DNA from: JACCTU01 sp963809175
GTDB lineage: Bacteria > Actinomycetota > Thermoleophilia > Gaiellales > Gaiellaceae
Reading direction: 5' to 3'
DNA length: 64,000 bases
Assembly: GCA_963809175.1 (NCBI GenBank)
Contig: CAWEIK010000003.1
Location: forward strand, 620,001 to 684,000
The stretch's first letter is position 1. Each line of letters begins with the position of its first letter. A program made the translations under genes and the position numbers. The notes beneath the pieces are model-generated. The model was not told where the DNA came from. It was given only the letters and a program-made list of their open reading frames with translations, and did not search any database. This document shows, one piece after another, positions 25,650 to 34,145 of the stretch.

Positions 25650-26204
25650 TCAGGCGGAACGGAGCGCGGATCTGCGCTCGCCGCGCACGACGAGCACCAC
25701 GACAGCAGCCAACACGGCGGCCATCAGCACCAACGTGAAGACGTCATCGCCGGTCGGCTTCAGCGTCATGTCCGCGACGACGAGCGCGATCACCGTGTAG
25801 TCGATCCGCTGCCGCGCGAACATGGAGCTGATCGCACGCGCTGCCTCGGTCGTCATCCCCTCGCGGGCCAGCTCGGCGGCGATCCGCTCCGACTCGGGCT
25901 TGATCAGCAAGAGGCCCGTCAGGAACGTGGCGGCGAAGCCGACGAGGCCGAGCAGCACCCACAGTTGGTCGAACGACCACGGCCCTTCGATCACGAGCAG
26001 GATCCCGGTGACCACCGCGATCAACGAGACCGGGATGAAGATGCGCGTCGCAAGCCACTCGGACTGGCCGAACAGCGATCGCAACGCGTGGTCGTCGCCG
26101 GCGCGCCCGAACCGGTCGCCGAGCACGAGCAGCGCAAACCCCGTGCCGAGCCAGATCGCCACGCCGAACACGTGGACGAAGAGCAGGACCTCGTAGTACG
26201 TCAA
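25650..26204 (-). CDS. Polytopic membrane protein, DUF2269-like
   Basis: A 184-residue inner-membrane protein with four or five hydrophobic helices. It starts at TTG 26204 directly after the stop of the SCP2 gene. The first helix has VLLFVHVFGVAIWLGTGFAL, with the His-Val-x-Gly-x-x-x-Trp pattern found in DUF2269 proteins; His may bind haem, but this is not shown. The helices end with VIALVVADMTLKPTGDD and a last helix before a basic tail. It converges with the biotin carboxylase gene, with one base between the stops. The function is unknown. Confidence 0.78.
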   Translation of the reverse strand: MTYYEVLLFVHVFGVAIWLGTGFALLVLGDRFGRAGDDHALRSLFGQSEWLATRIFIPVSLIAVVTGILLVIEGPWSFDQLWVLLGLVGFAATFLTGLLLIKPESERIAAELAREGMTTEAARAISSMFARQRIDYTVIALVVADMTLKPTGDDVFTLVLMAAVLAAVVVLVVRGERRSALRSA

Positions 26205-26510
26205 CTAGAAGAGCTTCTGCAGCTTCATCGCGGCGCCCATGTCACCCTTGATCTTGAGCTTGCCGCTCATGTAGGCCGAGGTCGGGTTGAGGTCACCGGA
26301 GGCGATTTTCTCGAACGTCTCTGCGGAGCTCGTGATCGTGACGTCGGCGTCGCCGCCGCCGCCCTCGGTCACGGAGACGCCGCCGTCGGTGACGTCGACC
26401 TTCCACTGCCCCTCGCCCTCGATGTCGAAGAGGTACGAGTTGTTCACGCCGGCCGTCTTGGCCGCGTCGACGCGCGACTCGAGGCCATCGAAGAATTCTC
26501 TGGTGTTCAT
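26205..26510 (-). CDS. SCP2 sterol-binding domain protein
   Basis: A 101-residue single-domain protein from ATG 26510. The pattern YLFDIEGEGQWKVDVTDGGV, then VTITSSAETFEKIASGDLNP and MSGKLKIKGDMGAAMKLQKLF, is the characteristic SCP2 fold for lipid or acyl-CoA binding. It lies between a short helical gene and the membrane protein and near an acyl-CoA dehydrogenase. A role in handling fatty-acyl substrates is therefore likely, although the ligand is not known. Confidence 0.88.
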   Translation of the reverse strand: MNTREFFDGLESRVDAAKTAGVNNSYLFDIEGEGQWKVDVTDGGVSVTEGGGGDADVTITSSAETFEKIASGDLNPTSAYMSGKLKIKGDMGAAMKLQKLF

Positions 26511-26521
26511 GGGCGCGGAGT

Positions 26522-26734
26522 CTACGCAGCCGCGGGCAGGTAGCGGCGGATCAGCGCGTGGGAGAGGTCCCACTGCGCCTCGACGATCGCCAGCCGGTTC
26601 TGCTCGAGCTTCGGAGGGTCCGCGAGGTCCTGCCGGAGGTCCTGGCGCTCGCGCGTCAAGGTTTCCAGCCGCAGCAGGAGCGCTTCGACGCTCGGCTCGC
26701 GGGTCGCAGACCGCATCAGGGTCGGTATCGGCAT
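26522..26734 (-). CDS. Small helical hypothetical protein (70 aa)
   Basis: A 70-residue protein from ATG 26734 to the stop at 26522, 11 bases upstream of the SCP2 gene. It is almost wholly helical and Arg/Leu-rich (SVEALLLRLETLTRERQDLR, then LEQNRLAIVEAQWDLSHALI). There is no signal or membrane segment. Longer upstream extensions read across the divergent acyl-CoA dehydrogenase and are not supported. Co-transcription with SCP2 is likely. The function is unknown. Confidence 0.55.
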   Translation of the reverse strand: MPIPTLMRSATREPSVEALLLRLETLTRERQDLRQDLADPPKLEQNRLAIVEAQWDLSHALIRRYLPAAA

Positions 26735-26810
26735 GGTGACGGCGTGGGTAAAGGGCGGTGAAACCCGCCCCGGCAGCGTAGAAACGAGGTCGGATAGCAT
26801 CCCGAGCCGC

Positions 26811-27944
26811 GTGGACCTCGACCTGACCCAGGAGCACGAGCTCGTCCGCTCCACGGTTCGCGAGTTCGCGGAGCAGCGAGTCGCACCGGTCGCCGAGGAG
26901 CTCGACCGCGAGGGCCGCTTCCCGTACGAGCTCGTCGCGGAGCTCGCCGAGCTCGGGCTGATGGGGATGACGATCCCCGAGGAGTACGGCGGCGCGGGAG
27001 CCGACACCGTCTCGTATGCGATCGCGGTCGAGGAGCTGACCCGCATCGACTCGTCGGTGGCGATCACGGTGGCGGCGCATCACTCGCTCGGGACGCTCCC
27101 GATCTTCTACTACGGCACCGAGGAGCAGAAGCGCGAGTGGCTCCCCGAGCTGGCCTCGGGGCAGAAGCTCGCGGCGTTCGGCCTGACCGAGGCAGGCGCC
27201 GGCTCCGACGCGGGCAACACGCGCACCACCGCCGAGCTGCGCGACGGGCACTGGGTGATCAACGGCTCGAAGATGTTCATCACGAACGCGGGTACCGACA
27301 TCACCGCCTGCGTCACGATCACGGCGAGCACCGGCGACGGCGAGATCTCGAACTTCGTCGTCCCGAACGGAACGCCCGGCTACGAGATCGGGGCTCCGAT
27401 GCACAAGCTCGGCTGGCGCGCCTCCGACACGCGCGAGCTCTCGTTCGAGGACGTCGCGGTCCCCGAGCGGAATCTGCTCGGCCCGCGCGGCGAAGGCTTC
27501 AAGCAGTTCCTCGAGATCCTCGACGGCGGCCGCATCTCGGTTGCGTCGATGGGCGTCGGTCTCGCGCAGGGCGCGTACGACCTCGCGTTCGCGTACGCGA
27601 AGGAACGTGAGCAGTTCGGCAAGCCGATCGCGAAGTTTCAGGCGGTCCAGTTCGCACTCGCCGACATGGCGACCGAGATCGAGGCCGGCCGCGCGCTGGT
27701 CTACAAGGCGGCGTGGCTCAAGGATCAGGGACGCCCGTTCGCACGCGAGGCCGCGATGGCCAAGCTCTACACCGGCTTGCTGTCGAACCGGGCGGCGAAC
27801 GCCGCGCTGCAGATCCACGGCGGCTACGGGTTCATGGACGAGTCCCCGATCTCGCGACTCTTCCGCGACCAGAAGATCCTGGAGATCGGCGAGGGCACGA
27901 ACGAGGTGCAGCGCATGGTGATCGCGCGCTTGCTCGGGCTCTGA
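26811..27944 (+). CDS. Acyl-CoA dehydrogenase (short/branched-chain type)
   Basis: A 377-residue FAD-dependent dehydrogenase introducing an alpha-beta double bond into acyl-CoA. The start is GTG 26811. Signatures are FGLTEAGAGSDAGNTRTTA (about 120-138), FITNAGTDITACVTITAS, and the C-terminal QIHGGYGFMDESPISRLFRD. LEIGEGTNEVQRMVIARLL follows with Glu at the active-base position used by short-chain and 2-methylacyl enzymes. That base position differs from isovaleryl-CoA dehydrogenase, so butyryl or 2-methyl-branched acyl-CoA is as likely as isovaleryl-CoA. It is part of the scattered acyl-CoA catabolic set. Confidence 0.92.
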   Translation: MDLDLTQEHELVRSTVREFAEQRVAPVAEELDREGRFPYELVAELAELGLMGMTIPEEYGGAGADTVSYAIAVEELTRIDSSVAITVAAHHSLGTLPIFYYGTEEQKREWLPELASGQKLAAFGLTEAGAGSDAGNTRTTAELRDGHWVINGSKMFITNAGTDITACVTITASTGDGEISNFVVPNGTPGYEIGAPMHKLGWRASDTRELSFEDVAVPERNLLGPRGEGFKQFLEILDGGRISVASMGVGLAQGAYDLAFAYAKEREQFGKPIAKFQAVQFALADMATEIEAGRALVYKAAWLKDQGRPFAREAAMAKLYTGLLSNRAANAALQIHGGYGFMDESPISRLFRDQKILEIGEGTNEVQRMVIARLLGL

Positions 27945-28004
27945 CGGGCTTGCCGCGACGAAGCGGCCGGAGTAGGGTCGGCACGCAGACGAGCAGGAGG
28001 TGCC

Positions 28005-28574
28005 ATGAGGCGTGGCGGTGAGAGGCAGACCGGCCCCCGGTCCCGGCGCCTGCTCGCTCCGCTCGCGGGCGTGGTACTCCTCGCGATCGCCGTCGCCGAG
28101 CGGTTCCGCCGCCGGCGCAGAGGCGAGCAGACCGAAGGGAGCAGGCAGATGTCAGAGGCGAACAAGACCGTCTCTCGGCGCCTCGTCGAGGAGGCGTTCA
28201 ACAAGGGCAAGGTCGACGTGATCGAAGAGCTGGTCGCGCCGACGTTCGTGAATCACGATCCGGCCACGGGGGAGTCGAAAGGCCCCCAGGGGACGAGAGA
28301 GCTGATCGAGGGTTATCGATCGGCGTTCCCGGACATCGAGATCACGATTGAGGAGCAACTAGCCGAGGGCGACCTCGTCGCGACCCGCTGGACCGCGAAG
28401 GGCACACACAAGGGCGAGTTGATGGGGATCGCGCCGACCGGCAAGCAGTCGACGGTCACAGGCGTGACGATCGACAAGATCAAGAACGGCCAGATCGTCG
28501 AGTCCTGGAACAACTGGGACACGCTCGGGATGATGCGACAGCTCGGCGTAGTTCCGGCGCTGGCCACCGCCTGA
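28005..28574 (+). CDS. SnoaL-like ester-cyclase-fold protein with N-terminal membrane segment
   Basis: A 189-residue protein; ATG 28005 is preceded by GCAGGAGG. An Arg-rich start and a hydrophobic stretch (about 16-31, LLAPLAGVVLLAIAVA) look like an anchor or signal. From about residue 49 (SEANKTVSRRLVEEAFNKGK) the NTF2-like fold follows, with NHDPATGESKGPQG, DIEITIEEQLAEGDLVATRW and the C-terminal VESWNNWDTLGMMRQLG. Such domains act as cyclases, isomerases or binding proteins. No catalytic assignment is safe. An internal start at 28149 would give a soluble form. A good terminator follows the stop. Confidence 0.8.
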   Translation: MRRGGERQTGPRSRRLLAPLAGVVLLAIAVAERFRRRRRGEQTEGSRQMSEANKTVSRRLVEEAFNKGKVDVIEELVAPTFVNHDPATGESKGPQGTRELIEGYRSAFPDIEITIEEQLAEGDLVATRWTAKGTHKGELMGIAPTGKQSTVTGVTIDKIKNGQIVESWNNWDTLGMMRQLGVVPALATA

Positions 28575-28588
28575 GCGAGCGTGGCTTC

Positions 28589-28624
28589 GGCGAGGGGCCG
28601 CCCGGGCGGCCCTTCGCCCTTTTG
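28589..28624 (+). terminator. Intrinsic terminator after the SnoaL-like gene
   Basis: GGCGA (28589-28593) and GGGCCGCCC (28595-28603) pair with GGGCGGCCC (28604-28612) and TCGCC (28614-28618) in one long stem with a G-T pair. CTTTT follows directly (28620-28624). This is the clearest rho-independent terminator in the window. Confidence 0.8.
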
Positions 28625-28674
28625 GGTGTCGTAGCAGAGGGCGTGGGTGCCGATGCAGGTCTGGCAGACACGCC

Positions 28675-28911
28675 ATGTTTCTCTCCGAGCCCCAGCACAT
28701 GCCGTGTGACGACTGCGGCGAATCGGTCGCCCGCGCGGAGTGTGACGCGCACACGTGCGACGTGGAGCGGCGTCTGGACTACGAGCTCTTCCAACTGCAC
28801 GCGGAGGTTGCTGCCTTCGACGAGGAGTTCGGGGTGTACCTCGAGTCGCCGGCCGGGCGCTTTGCGGAGTGGTACGCCGCTCGCACGCGCCGACCACTTC
28901 AAGAAAACTAG
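28675..28911 (+). CDS. Small Cys-rich (zinc-ribbon-like) protein
   Basis: A 78-residue protein from ATG 28675. Residues about 11-28 carry CDDC and CDAHTC, a spacing that could bind one zinc ion. The rest is an acidic helix (LDYELFQLHAEVAAFDEEFG) ending ESPAGRFAEWYAARTRRPLQ. No membrane segment is visible. It sits between a terminator and the metallo-beta-lactamase gene and appears to be a single-gene unit. The function is unknown. Confidence 0.6.
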   Translation: MFLSEPQHMPCDDCGESVARAECDAHTCDVERRLDYELFQLHAEVAAFDEEFGVYLESPAGRFAEWYAARTRRPLQEN

Positions 28912-28945
28912 CGAGACGGCCTGCTAAGGTCGCTTCGGCGGGGTT

Positions 28946-28976
28946 AGCGGTAACGACCGCTTATCTCTCCTATAAG
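28946..28976 (+). promoter_or_regulatory. Dyads in the leader of the metallo-beta-lactamase/rhodanese gene
   Basis: AGCGGT (28946-28951) pairs with ACCGCT (28956-28961) around AACG. CTTAT (28960-28964) and ATAAG (28972-28976) form a second dyad beside a TATAAG promoter-like box. The gene start is 8 bases after the second dyad. This may be a regulator-binding site or promoter; the regulator is unknown. Confidence 0.35.
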
Positions 28977-28984
28977 TTGATCTC

Positions 28985-30302
28985 ATGCTGTTTCGACAGT
29001 TCGTCGACTCCGACCTCGGCTGCGCCTCCTACCTGATCGGCTCCGAGCAGGCCGGTGAGGCGATCGTCGTCGACCCCGCGTTCGCGATCGAGCAGTACGT
29101 CGAGGAGGCCGAGCGACACGGGCTGCGCATCGTGCGCGCCGTCGAGACCCACAACCACGCCGACCACGTCGCAGGGCACGGGCGGCTCGCGCTCGAGCAC
29201 GGTGTGCGGGTCTCGATCCACCCGCTCGCCGAGCCGGAGTACGAGTTCGATCCGATCGTCGACGGCGACGTGCTGGACGTCGGCGAGGTCGTCGTGCGCG
29301 TGCTGCACACGCCGGGACACCGCCCCGAGCACTGCGCGCTGCTCGTCGACGAGCGAGTGCTGCTCACCGGTGACTCGCTCTTCGTCGGCGACGCGGCGCG
29401 GCCGGACCTCGCGGTCGGGCGCCGCGGAGGGCGCCGAGGGCCTGTTCCACAGCCTGCGACGGCTCGAGGAGCTTCCTGACGACGTCGCGGTGTACCCAGG
29501 CCACGTCGCGGGCTCGCTCTGCGGCGCCGCGATGAGCTCGGACCCCTCGTCGACGATCGGGCACGAGCGCCGCTCGAACCACGCGCTTCGCATCGACGCG
29601 GTCGACGACTTCGTCGCGGATGCGCTCTCGAAGAACGCGCCGCGTCCGCCGAACATGGACGCGATCGTCGCGCTCAACCGGGGGCCGTTCGTGGGCGCAC
29701 GCCCGCCCCTCTCCCCCGCCGGCGACCTGCGAGGCGCGACCGTGCTCGACGTTCGCGACGCCGAAGAGTCCGCCGCGGGACACCTTCCCGGCGCGCTCAA
29801 CGTGCCGCTCTCGGGCAACTCGTTCTCGACGAAGGCTGCGTTCGTCCTGGACGGCGACAGGATCGTCGTGCACGCGAGCTCGGCGGCTCAGGCGCAGGAG
29901 GCGGCTCGCGGCCTCAACGCCGTGGGCCTGCTCGAGCTCGACGGGTTCGTGGTCGACCCGCCCGGGAGCGAGGCGCAACTCGAGCTGGTCGACCTGGACG
30001 AGCTCGAGCAACTCGTGGCGCAGGACGGTGTGATCCTGCTCGACGTGCGCGAGGCCGACGAGCGCGACGAGGGCTACATCGCCGGGTCACGTCACATTCC
30101 GTACCGCCTGCTCCCCGCGGTCTCCGACGGCCTCTCCGACAGGACGGTCGTCACGATCTGCAGCACGGGCGCCAGGGCGGGCATCGCGGCGAGCCTGCTC
30201 GCCGCGCGCGGGGTCGACGCGCGCCCGGTGCTGGACGGCGGGGTCGAGGACTGGGAGCAGCGGGGCGGCCGCACGATCGAGTTCCGCCGCTGCGGCTCCT
30301 AG
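28985..30302 (+). CDS. Metallo-beta-lactamase-fold protein with two rhodanese domains, frameshifted in this sequence
   Basis: About 438 residues. The N-terminal domain (1-240) is a glyoxalase II/persulfide-dioxygenase-type hydrolase with THNHADHVAGH, HTPGHRPEH and LLTGDSLFVGD. The frame breaks near 29415, where one extra G in GTCGGGC interrupts AVG-AAEGAEGLFHSL. It then continues through VYPGHVAGSLCG and two rhodanese domains. The first (about 250-330) lacks the active Cys (VVHASSAAQAQ). The second (about 340-435) has CSTGARAG. Such fusions act on persulfides or sulfane sulfur. A role in sulfide or glutathione-persulfide metabolism is inferred. Confidence 0.85.
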
Positions 30303-30309
30303 GCGACGC

Positions 30310-31017
30310 ATGACCACGTCACCGGTGAACGCCGTCGCGCGCGAACTCTTCGCACCGCTCGGTCCGACGTACGACCGGTACGCGCGTCTCCTCTCGCTCG
30401 GTCAGGATCCGCGCTGGCGCCGCTTTCTCGTCTCGCGAGTGTCGGTGTCACCGACCGAAACGGTCCTCGACGTGGCGTCGGGAACCGCTGCAGTGGCGAT
30501 CGAGCTCGCGCGCCGCACCGGCTGCTCCGTCGTCGGTCTCGACCAGAGCGACGAGATGCTCGCCGCCGGTCGTCAACGCGTCGACCGGGCCGGACTCTCA
30601 GGGCGAGTGAGCCTGGTTCACGGGAGCGCGGAGCGATTGCCGTTCCGGGACGGCGAGTTCGACGCCCTGACCTTCACCTACCTGCTCCGCTACGTCGACG
30701 ATCCAGGCGCAACCATGCGCGAGCTTGCACGGGTGACGCGCAGCGGCGGGACGATCGCGTCGCTCGAGTTCGGCGTTCCTCCCGCGGCACTCTGGCGCGT
30801 GCTCTGGGAGCTCTATGTTCGAATCGGCCTCCCGCTCGCCGGCCGCGTGATCTCGCCGGGTTGGCACGAGGTGGGCCGCTTCCTCGGCCCGAGCATCCGT
30901 GCGCTGCCGCCGCCCGAGCAGCTCGCGGGAGTCTGGCGGGCTGCCGGCGTCAGCGACGTGCGCTTTCGGCGCCTGAGTCTCGGCGGGGGCGTCGTCATGT
31001 GGGGCACGCGGGAATGA
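30310..31017 (+). CDS. SAM-dependent methyltransferase, UbiE/MenG-like
   Basis: A 235-residue class I methyltransferase. The SAM motif is VLDVASGTAAVAIELARRTG (about 53-72), with acidic VGLDQSDEML and later FTYLLRYVDDPGATMRELAR and SGGTIASLEFGVP. The start region (FAPLGPTYDRYARLLSLGQD) and FGVPPAALWRVLWELYVRIG resemble UbiE/MenG enzymes that methylate demethylmenaquinone. The next gene is a membrane protein overlapping by ATGA, so a quinone-related two-gene operon is possible. The substrate is inferred. Confidence 0.87.
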   Translation: MTTSPVNAVARELFAPLGPTYDRYARLLSLGQDPRWRRFLVSRVSVSPTETVLDVASGTAAVAIELARRTGCSVVGLDQSDEMLAAGRQRVDRAGLSGRVSLVHGSAERLPFRDGEFDALTFTYLLRYVDDPGATMRELARVTRSGGTIASLEFGVPPAALWRVLWELYVRIGLPLAGRVISPGWHEVGRFLGPSIRALPPPEQLAGVWRAAGVSDVRFRRLSLGGGVVMWGTRE

Positions 31018-31745
31018 AGGTCGAGCAGCGGCCGGCGTTCTACGCGCTCGAGACCGGCGGCTGGCGCGACTACGTCACCCTGCTCCACCCGCCCTACACG
31101 CTCTGGCATCTGTCGTATGTCGCGATCGGCGCCGCGCTCGCGCCGACCCTTCCCGTCGAGCGACTGCTTTGGGGTCTCGCCGCGTTCTTCCTCGCGCTGG
31201 GCGTCGGTGCGCACGCGCTCGACGAGCTCAACGGACGCCCGCTGCGGACCGCGATCCCGGATCGGATCCTCGTCGCGCTCGCGACCGTGTCGATCGGAGG
31301 CGCCGCCGTCATCGGCTTCGCCGCAGCCTTCGCGTGGACGCCGTTGCTGCTCCCGTTCGTCGTCTTCGGGACGTTCATCGTCGTGGCGTACAACCTCGAG
31401 CTCTTCGGCGGCCGCTTGCACTCCGACCTCTGGTTCGCGCTCGCTTGGGGCGCCTTCCCCGTCCTGACGGCGTACGTCGGCGCGGCCGAGACCGTTCGCC
31501 CGGAGGCCCTGCTCGCCGCGGCGTTTGCGGCGTTCCTCAGCCTCGCGCAGCGGCACCTCTCGACGCAGGTGCGCACGGTCCGGCGCCGTACCGAACGCGT
31601 CTCCGGCGTGATCACGTTCAAAAACGGGGCAGAGGAGCCGATCACCGACGACACCCTGCTCCGCGCTCCCGAGGCGGCCCTCCACGCGCTCGCCTGGGCG
31701 ATCGTCGCGCTTGCGGTCGCCCTGCTCGTGCTGCGCCTCGGCTAG
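31014..31745 (+). CDS. Polytopic membrane protein, possibly a distant UbiA-type prenyltransferase
   Basis: A 243-residue protein with six to eight hydrophobic segments. ATG 31014 overlaps the methyltransferase stop. A conserved-looking acidic loop (GAHALDELNGRPLRTAIPDR) follows helix 2, and a second loop near residue 125-145 reads VAYNLELFGGRLHSDLWF. The positions recall the two Asp-rich loops of UbiA enzymes, but the canonical NDxxDxxxD is absent, so the assignment is weak. Coupling to a MenG-like methyltransferase fits quinone or lipid modification. It may instead be an uncharacterised membrane family. Confidence 0.7.
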   Translation: MKVEQRPAFYALETGGWRDYVTLLHPPYTLWHLSYVAIGAALAPTLPVERLLWGLAAFFLALGVGAHALDELNGRPLRTAIPDRILVALATVSIGGAAVIGFAAAFAWTPLLLPFVVFGTFIVVAYNLELFGGRLHSDLWFALAWGAFPVLTAYVGAAETVRPEALLAAAFAAFLSLAQRHLSTQVRTVRRRTERVSGVITFKNGAEEPITDDTLLRAPEAALHALAWAIVALAVALLVLRLG

Positions 31746-31792
31746 CGGCGGGTCGACGGGAAGAACGCAGGGCGCCCGAGCGTCTTGTGGAC

Positions 31793-31978
31793 ATGCACAG
31801 CGCCCTGTCCCACCAGGATCTCGCACGGGAGCGTCACGCCCAGCTGCTCCGCAACGCGTCGATCAGGTACGTCGCGACGATCAGCTACGCGCCGACGAAG
31901 CCCGCGCCGGAGCCCGAGAGCCGTCGTCGAGGCACGTTCGCCTCGCTGCTCCGCCGCGCTGCGCTCGCCGGCAGCTAG
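31793..31978 (+). CDS. Small basic hypothetical protein (61 aa)
   Basis: A 61-residue ORF from ATG 31793. It opens with a helix (HSALSHQDLARERHAQLLRN), followed by a Pro-rich linker and a C-terminal RRRGTFASLLRRAALAGS. Short proteins with a similar beginning are common in actinobacteria, which supports it modestly. It overlaps the stop of the converging ilvA by four bases. No function is known. It could be spurious. Confidence 0.42.
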   Translation: MHSALSHQDLARERHAQLLRNASIRYVATISYAPTKPAPEPESRRRGTFASLLRRAALAGS

Positions 31979-33173
31979 CGCAGCCGCTCGACGGGGTAGC
32001 CCCAGGCTTTCATCGCCTCGAGCAGCCCGAGAGCGTGCGCGTCGTCGCGGGTCGAGAGCGTGAGCTCGACCTCGGTCTCCGCGACCGAGAGCTGGATCCC
32101 CTCGCGATGGTGCTCGACCGAGACGAGGTTCACGCGTTCCTGCGCGATCCGTGTGAGCAGCTTGACGAGCTCGCCGGGCCGGTCGCCGATGCGCGTGCGC
32201 ACGACGAGGTAGCGGCCCGCGAGCGTGAGGCCGTGGCGCATCACGGTGATCAGCAGCGACGGGTCGATGTTGCCGCCCGACAGGAGCACGACGGCTGCCC
32301 CTTCCCCGCCGACCCGATCCGCGAGCAGGGCGGCGAGCGGCGCCGCGCCGGCGCCCTCGACCAGCAGCTTCGCGCGCTCGAGCGAGAGCACGATCGCCTG
32401 GCTGATCTCGTCGTCGGTGACCGTGACCACGTCGTCGAGCAGATCGCGCAGGATCGAGGTCGTCAGCTCGCCCGGGTTCTTGACCGCGATCCCCTCGGCG
32501 ATCGTGAAGCCGTGCACCTCCCCGCCGGCGACGGGCGCGCACGCCGCCGCCTGCACGCCGACGATCCTCACCCCGGGCTTCAGCTCCTTGGCGGCGATCG
32601 CGATGCCCGCGGCCAAGCCCACCGCCGCCGATCGGCACGACGATCGTGCCGACGTCCGGCAGCTGCTCGACGAGCTCGAGGCCGATCGTGCCCTGGCCGG
32701 CCATCACCCGCCCGTCCTCGAAGGGATGCACGAACGTGGCGCCGCTCGTGTCGGCGTACGCGCGCGCATGCTCGTACGCGTCGTCGAACATCTCTCCGCC
32801 GAGCTCGATCCTGCGCCCCGTAGTTCTGCGTCGCCTCGACCTTCGCGACCGGCGTGTCCTGCGGCATGAAGATCGTCGCCTCGATCCCGGCCTGGCGCGC
32901 GGCCCACGCGACCGCCTGCGCATGGTTGCCGGCGCTCACGGCGACGACACCCGCCGCGCGCTCGTCGTCCGAGAGCGTGGCGACGCAGTTGACCGCGCCG
33001 CGGATCTTGAACGAGCCCGTGCGCTGCAGGTTCTCGGCCTTCAGCCACACCTCGCGGCCGGTCATGCGCTCGAAGGACTCGGAGACGTAGACCGGCGTCT
33101 CGCGCGCGGCGCCGCGGATCCGCTCACGCGCGGCCCGGATGTCAGCGAGTGTCGGGGCTGTTGCCGTCTTCAA
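31975..33173 (-). CDS. ilvA: Threonine ammonia-lyase (biosynthetic type), two frameshifts in this sequence
   Basis: A PLP enzyme of about 398 residues converting threonine to 2-oxobutyrate for isoleucine synthesis. The frame from TTG 33173 shows the PLP-lysine segment LQRTGSFKIRGAVN and SAGNHAQAVAWAARQAG. It breaks near 32823 (extra C, between NYGA and RIELGGE) and again near 32614 (extra G, before LAAGIAIAAKELKPG). The Gly-rich loop VVPIGGGG lies between them. A C-terminal ACT domain (about 320-398: LAGRYLVVRTRIGDRPGELV) is present. Its start overlaps meaB by 32 bases. The two insertions restore a normal-length enzyme, so it is probably intact in the organism. Confidence 0.87.
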
Positions 33174-34134
33174 CCTTGAACACCTTCTCCATGATCTCGC
33201 GAACCGCGGTCAGAGGGTCGAGCTCTCGGCGCTGAACCTCGTCGAGCAGCCGTCGGAGCTCGGGATCGTCGCGGACCGCGTGCTCGAGGTGGGTCTTTGC
33301 CCGGGCCGAGGCAACCGCGAACACCTCGCCCGCGAGGTTCCGCCGGCGCCGCTCCTCGAGGCCGCCGTGCTCCTCCAGGAACGACCGATGGCGCTCGATC
33401 TCCTCCCAGACCTTGTCGACGTTCTCCGAGCGCATCGCCTCCGTCAGCACGATCGGCGGCTTCCACGCGCTCTCGTGGTCGAGGGCGAGGATCGAACGCA
33501 CCTCGTTCAGCATCGTCTTCGCCGCGGGATGGTCCGACTTGTTGACGGCGATCACGTCGGGAATCTCCATGATCCCGGCCTTCAGCGCCTGCACCGAGTC
33601 GCCGGAGCCGGGCATCAGGACGAGCAGGACGGTGTCGGCGACGCCGATCACCTCCACCTCGCTCTGTCCTGCGCCGACGGTCTCCAGGAAGATCACGTCC
33701 TTCCCGGCCGCGTCGAGCACGAGCATCGCCTGCAGCGATGCCTCGGCGAGCCCACCGAGATGCCCGCGGGTCCCCATCGACCGGATGAAGACGCCCGGGT
33801 CGAGAAAGTGGTCGGCGAGGCGGATCCGGTCGCCGAGGAGCGCACCGTGCGTGAACGGGCTCGACGGGTCGACCGAGATCACCCCGACGGAGAGCTCCTG
33901 CTGCCGGACGTGGCGGATGAGCGCGCCGATCAGCGTCGACTTCCCGACGCCGGGCGGCCCGGTCACGCCGATCGTGTACGCCCGCCCCGTCTCCGGGTAG
34001 AGGTCGCGGACGACTTCGTAGGCGAGCGGATCCGAGTTCTCGACGAGGGTGATCGCGCGCGCCAGCGCACGCGTGTCGCCGGCGCGGACGCCCGCGGCGA
34101 GGGTCTCGCGCGTCCACTCCCGCCGCAGCGCCAC
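33142..34134 (-). CDS. meaB: Methylmalonyl-CoA mutase-associated GTPase MeaB
   Basis: A 330-residue G3E-family GTPase chaperone that protects and reloads B12-dependent acyl-CoA mutases. The P-loop GVTGPPGVGKSTLIGALIRH (about 56-75), switch ISVDPSSPFTHGALLGDRIR, FLETVGAGQSEVEVIGVAD and base-specificity motif NKSD are intact, with a C-terminal dimerisation region. The start is GTG 34134. No mutase subunit is encoded here, so the partner must lie elsewhere. Propionyl- or methylmalonyl-CoA metabolism is implied. It may be co-transcribed with ilvA. Confidence 0.93.
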   Translation of the reverse strand: MALRREWTRETLAAGVRAGDTRALARAITLVENSDPLAYEVVRDLYPETGRAYTIGVTGPPGVGKSTLIGALIRHVRQQELSVGVISVDPSSPFTHGALLGDRIRLADHFLDPGVFIRSMGTRGHLGGLAEASLQAMLVLDAAGKDVIFLETVGAGQSEVEVIGVADTVLLVLMPGSGDSVQALKAGIMEIPDVIAVNKSDHPAAKTMLNEVRSILALDHESAWKPPIVLTEAMRSENVDKVWEEIERHRSFLEEHGGLEERRRRNLAGEVFAVASARAKTHLEHAVRDDPELRRLLDEVQRRELDPLTAVREIMEKVFKVEDGNSPDTR

Positions 34135-34145
34135 GGTCGCGAAGG

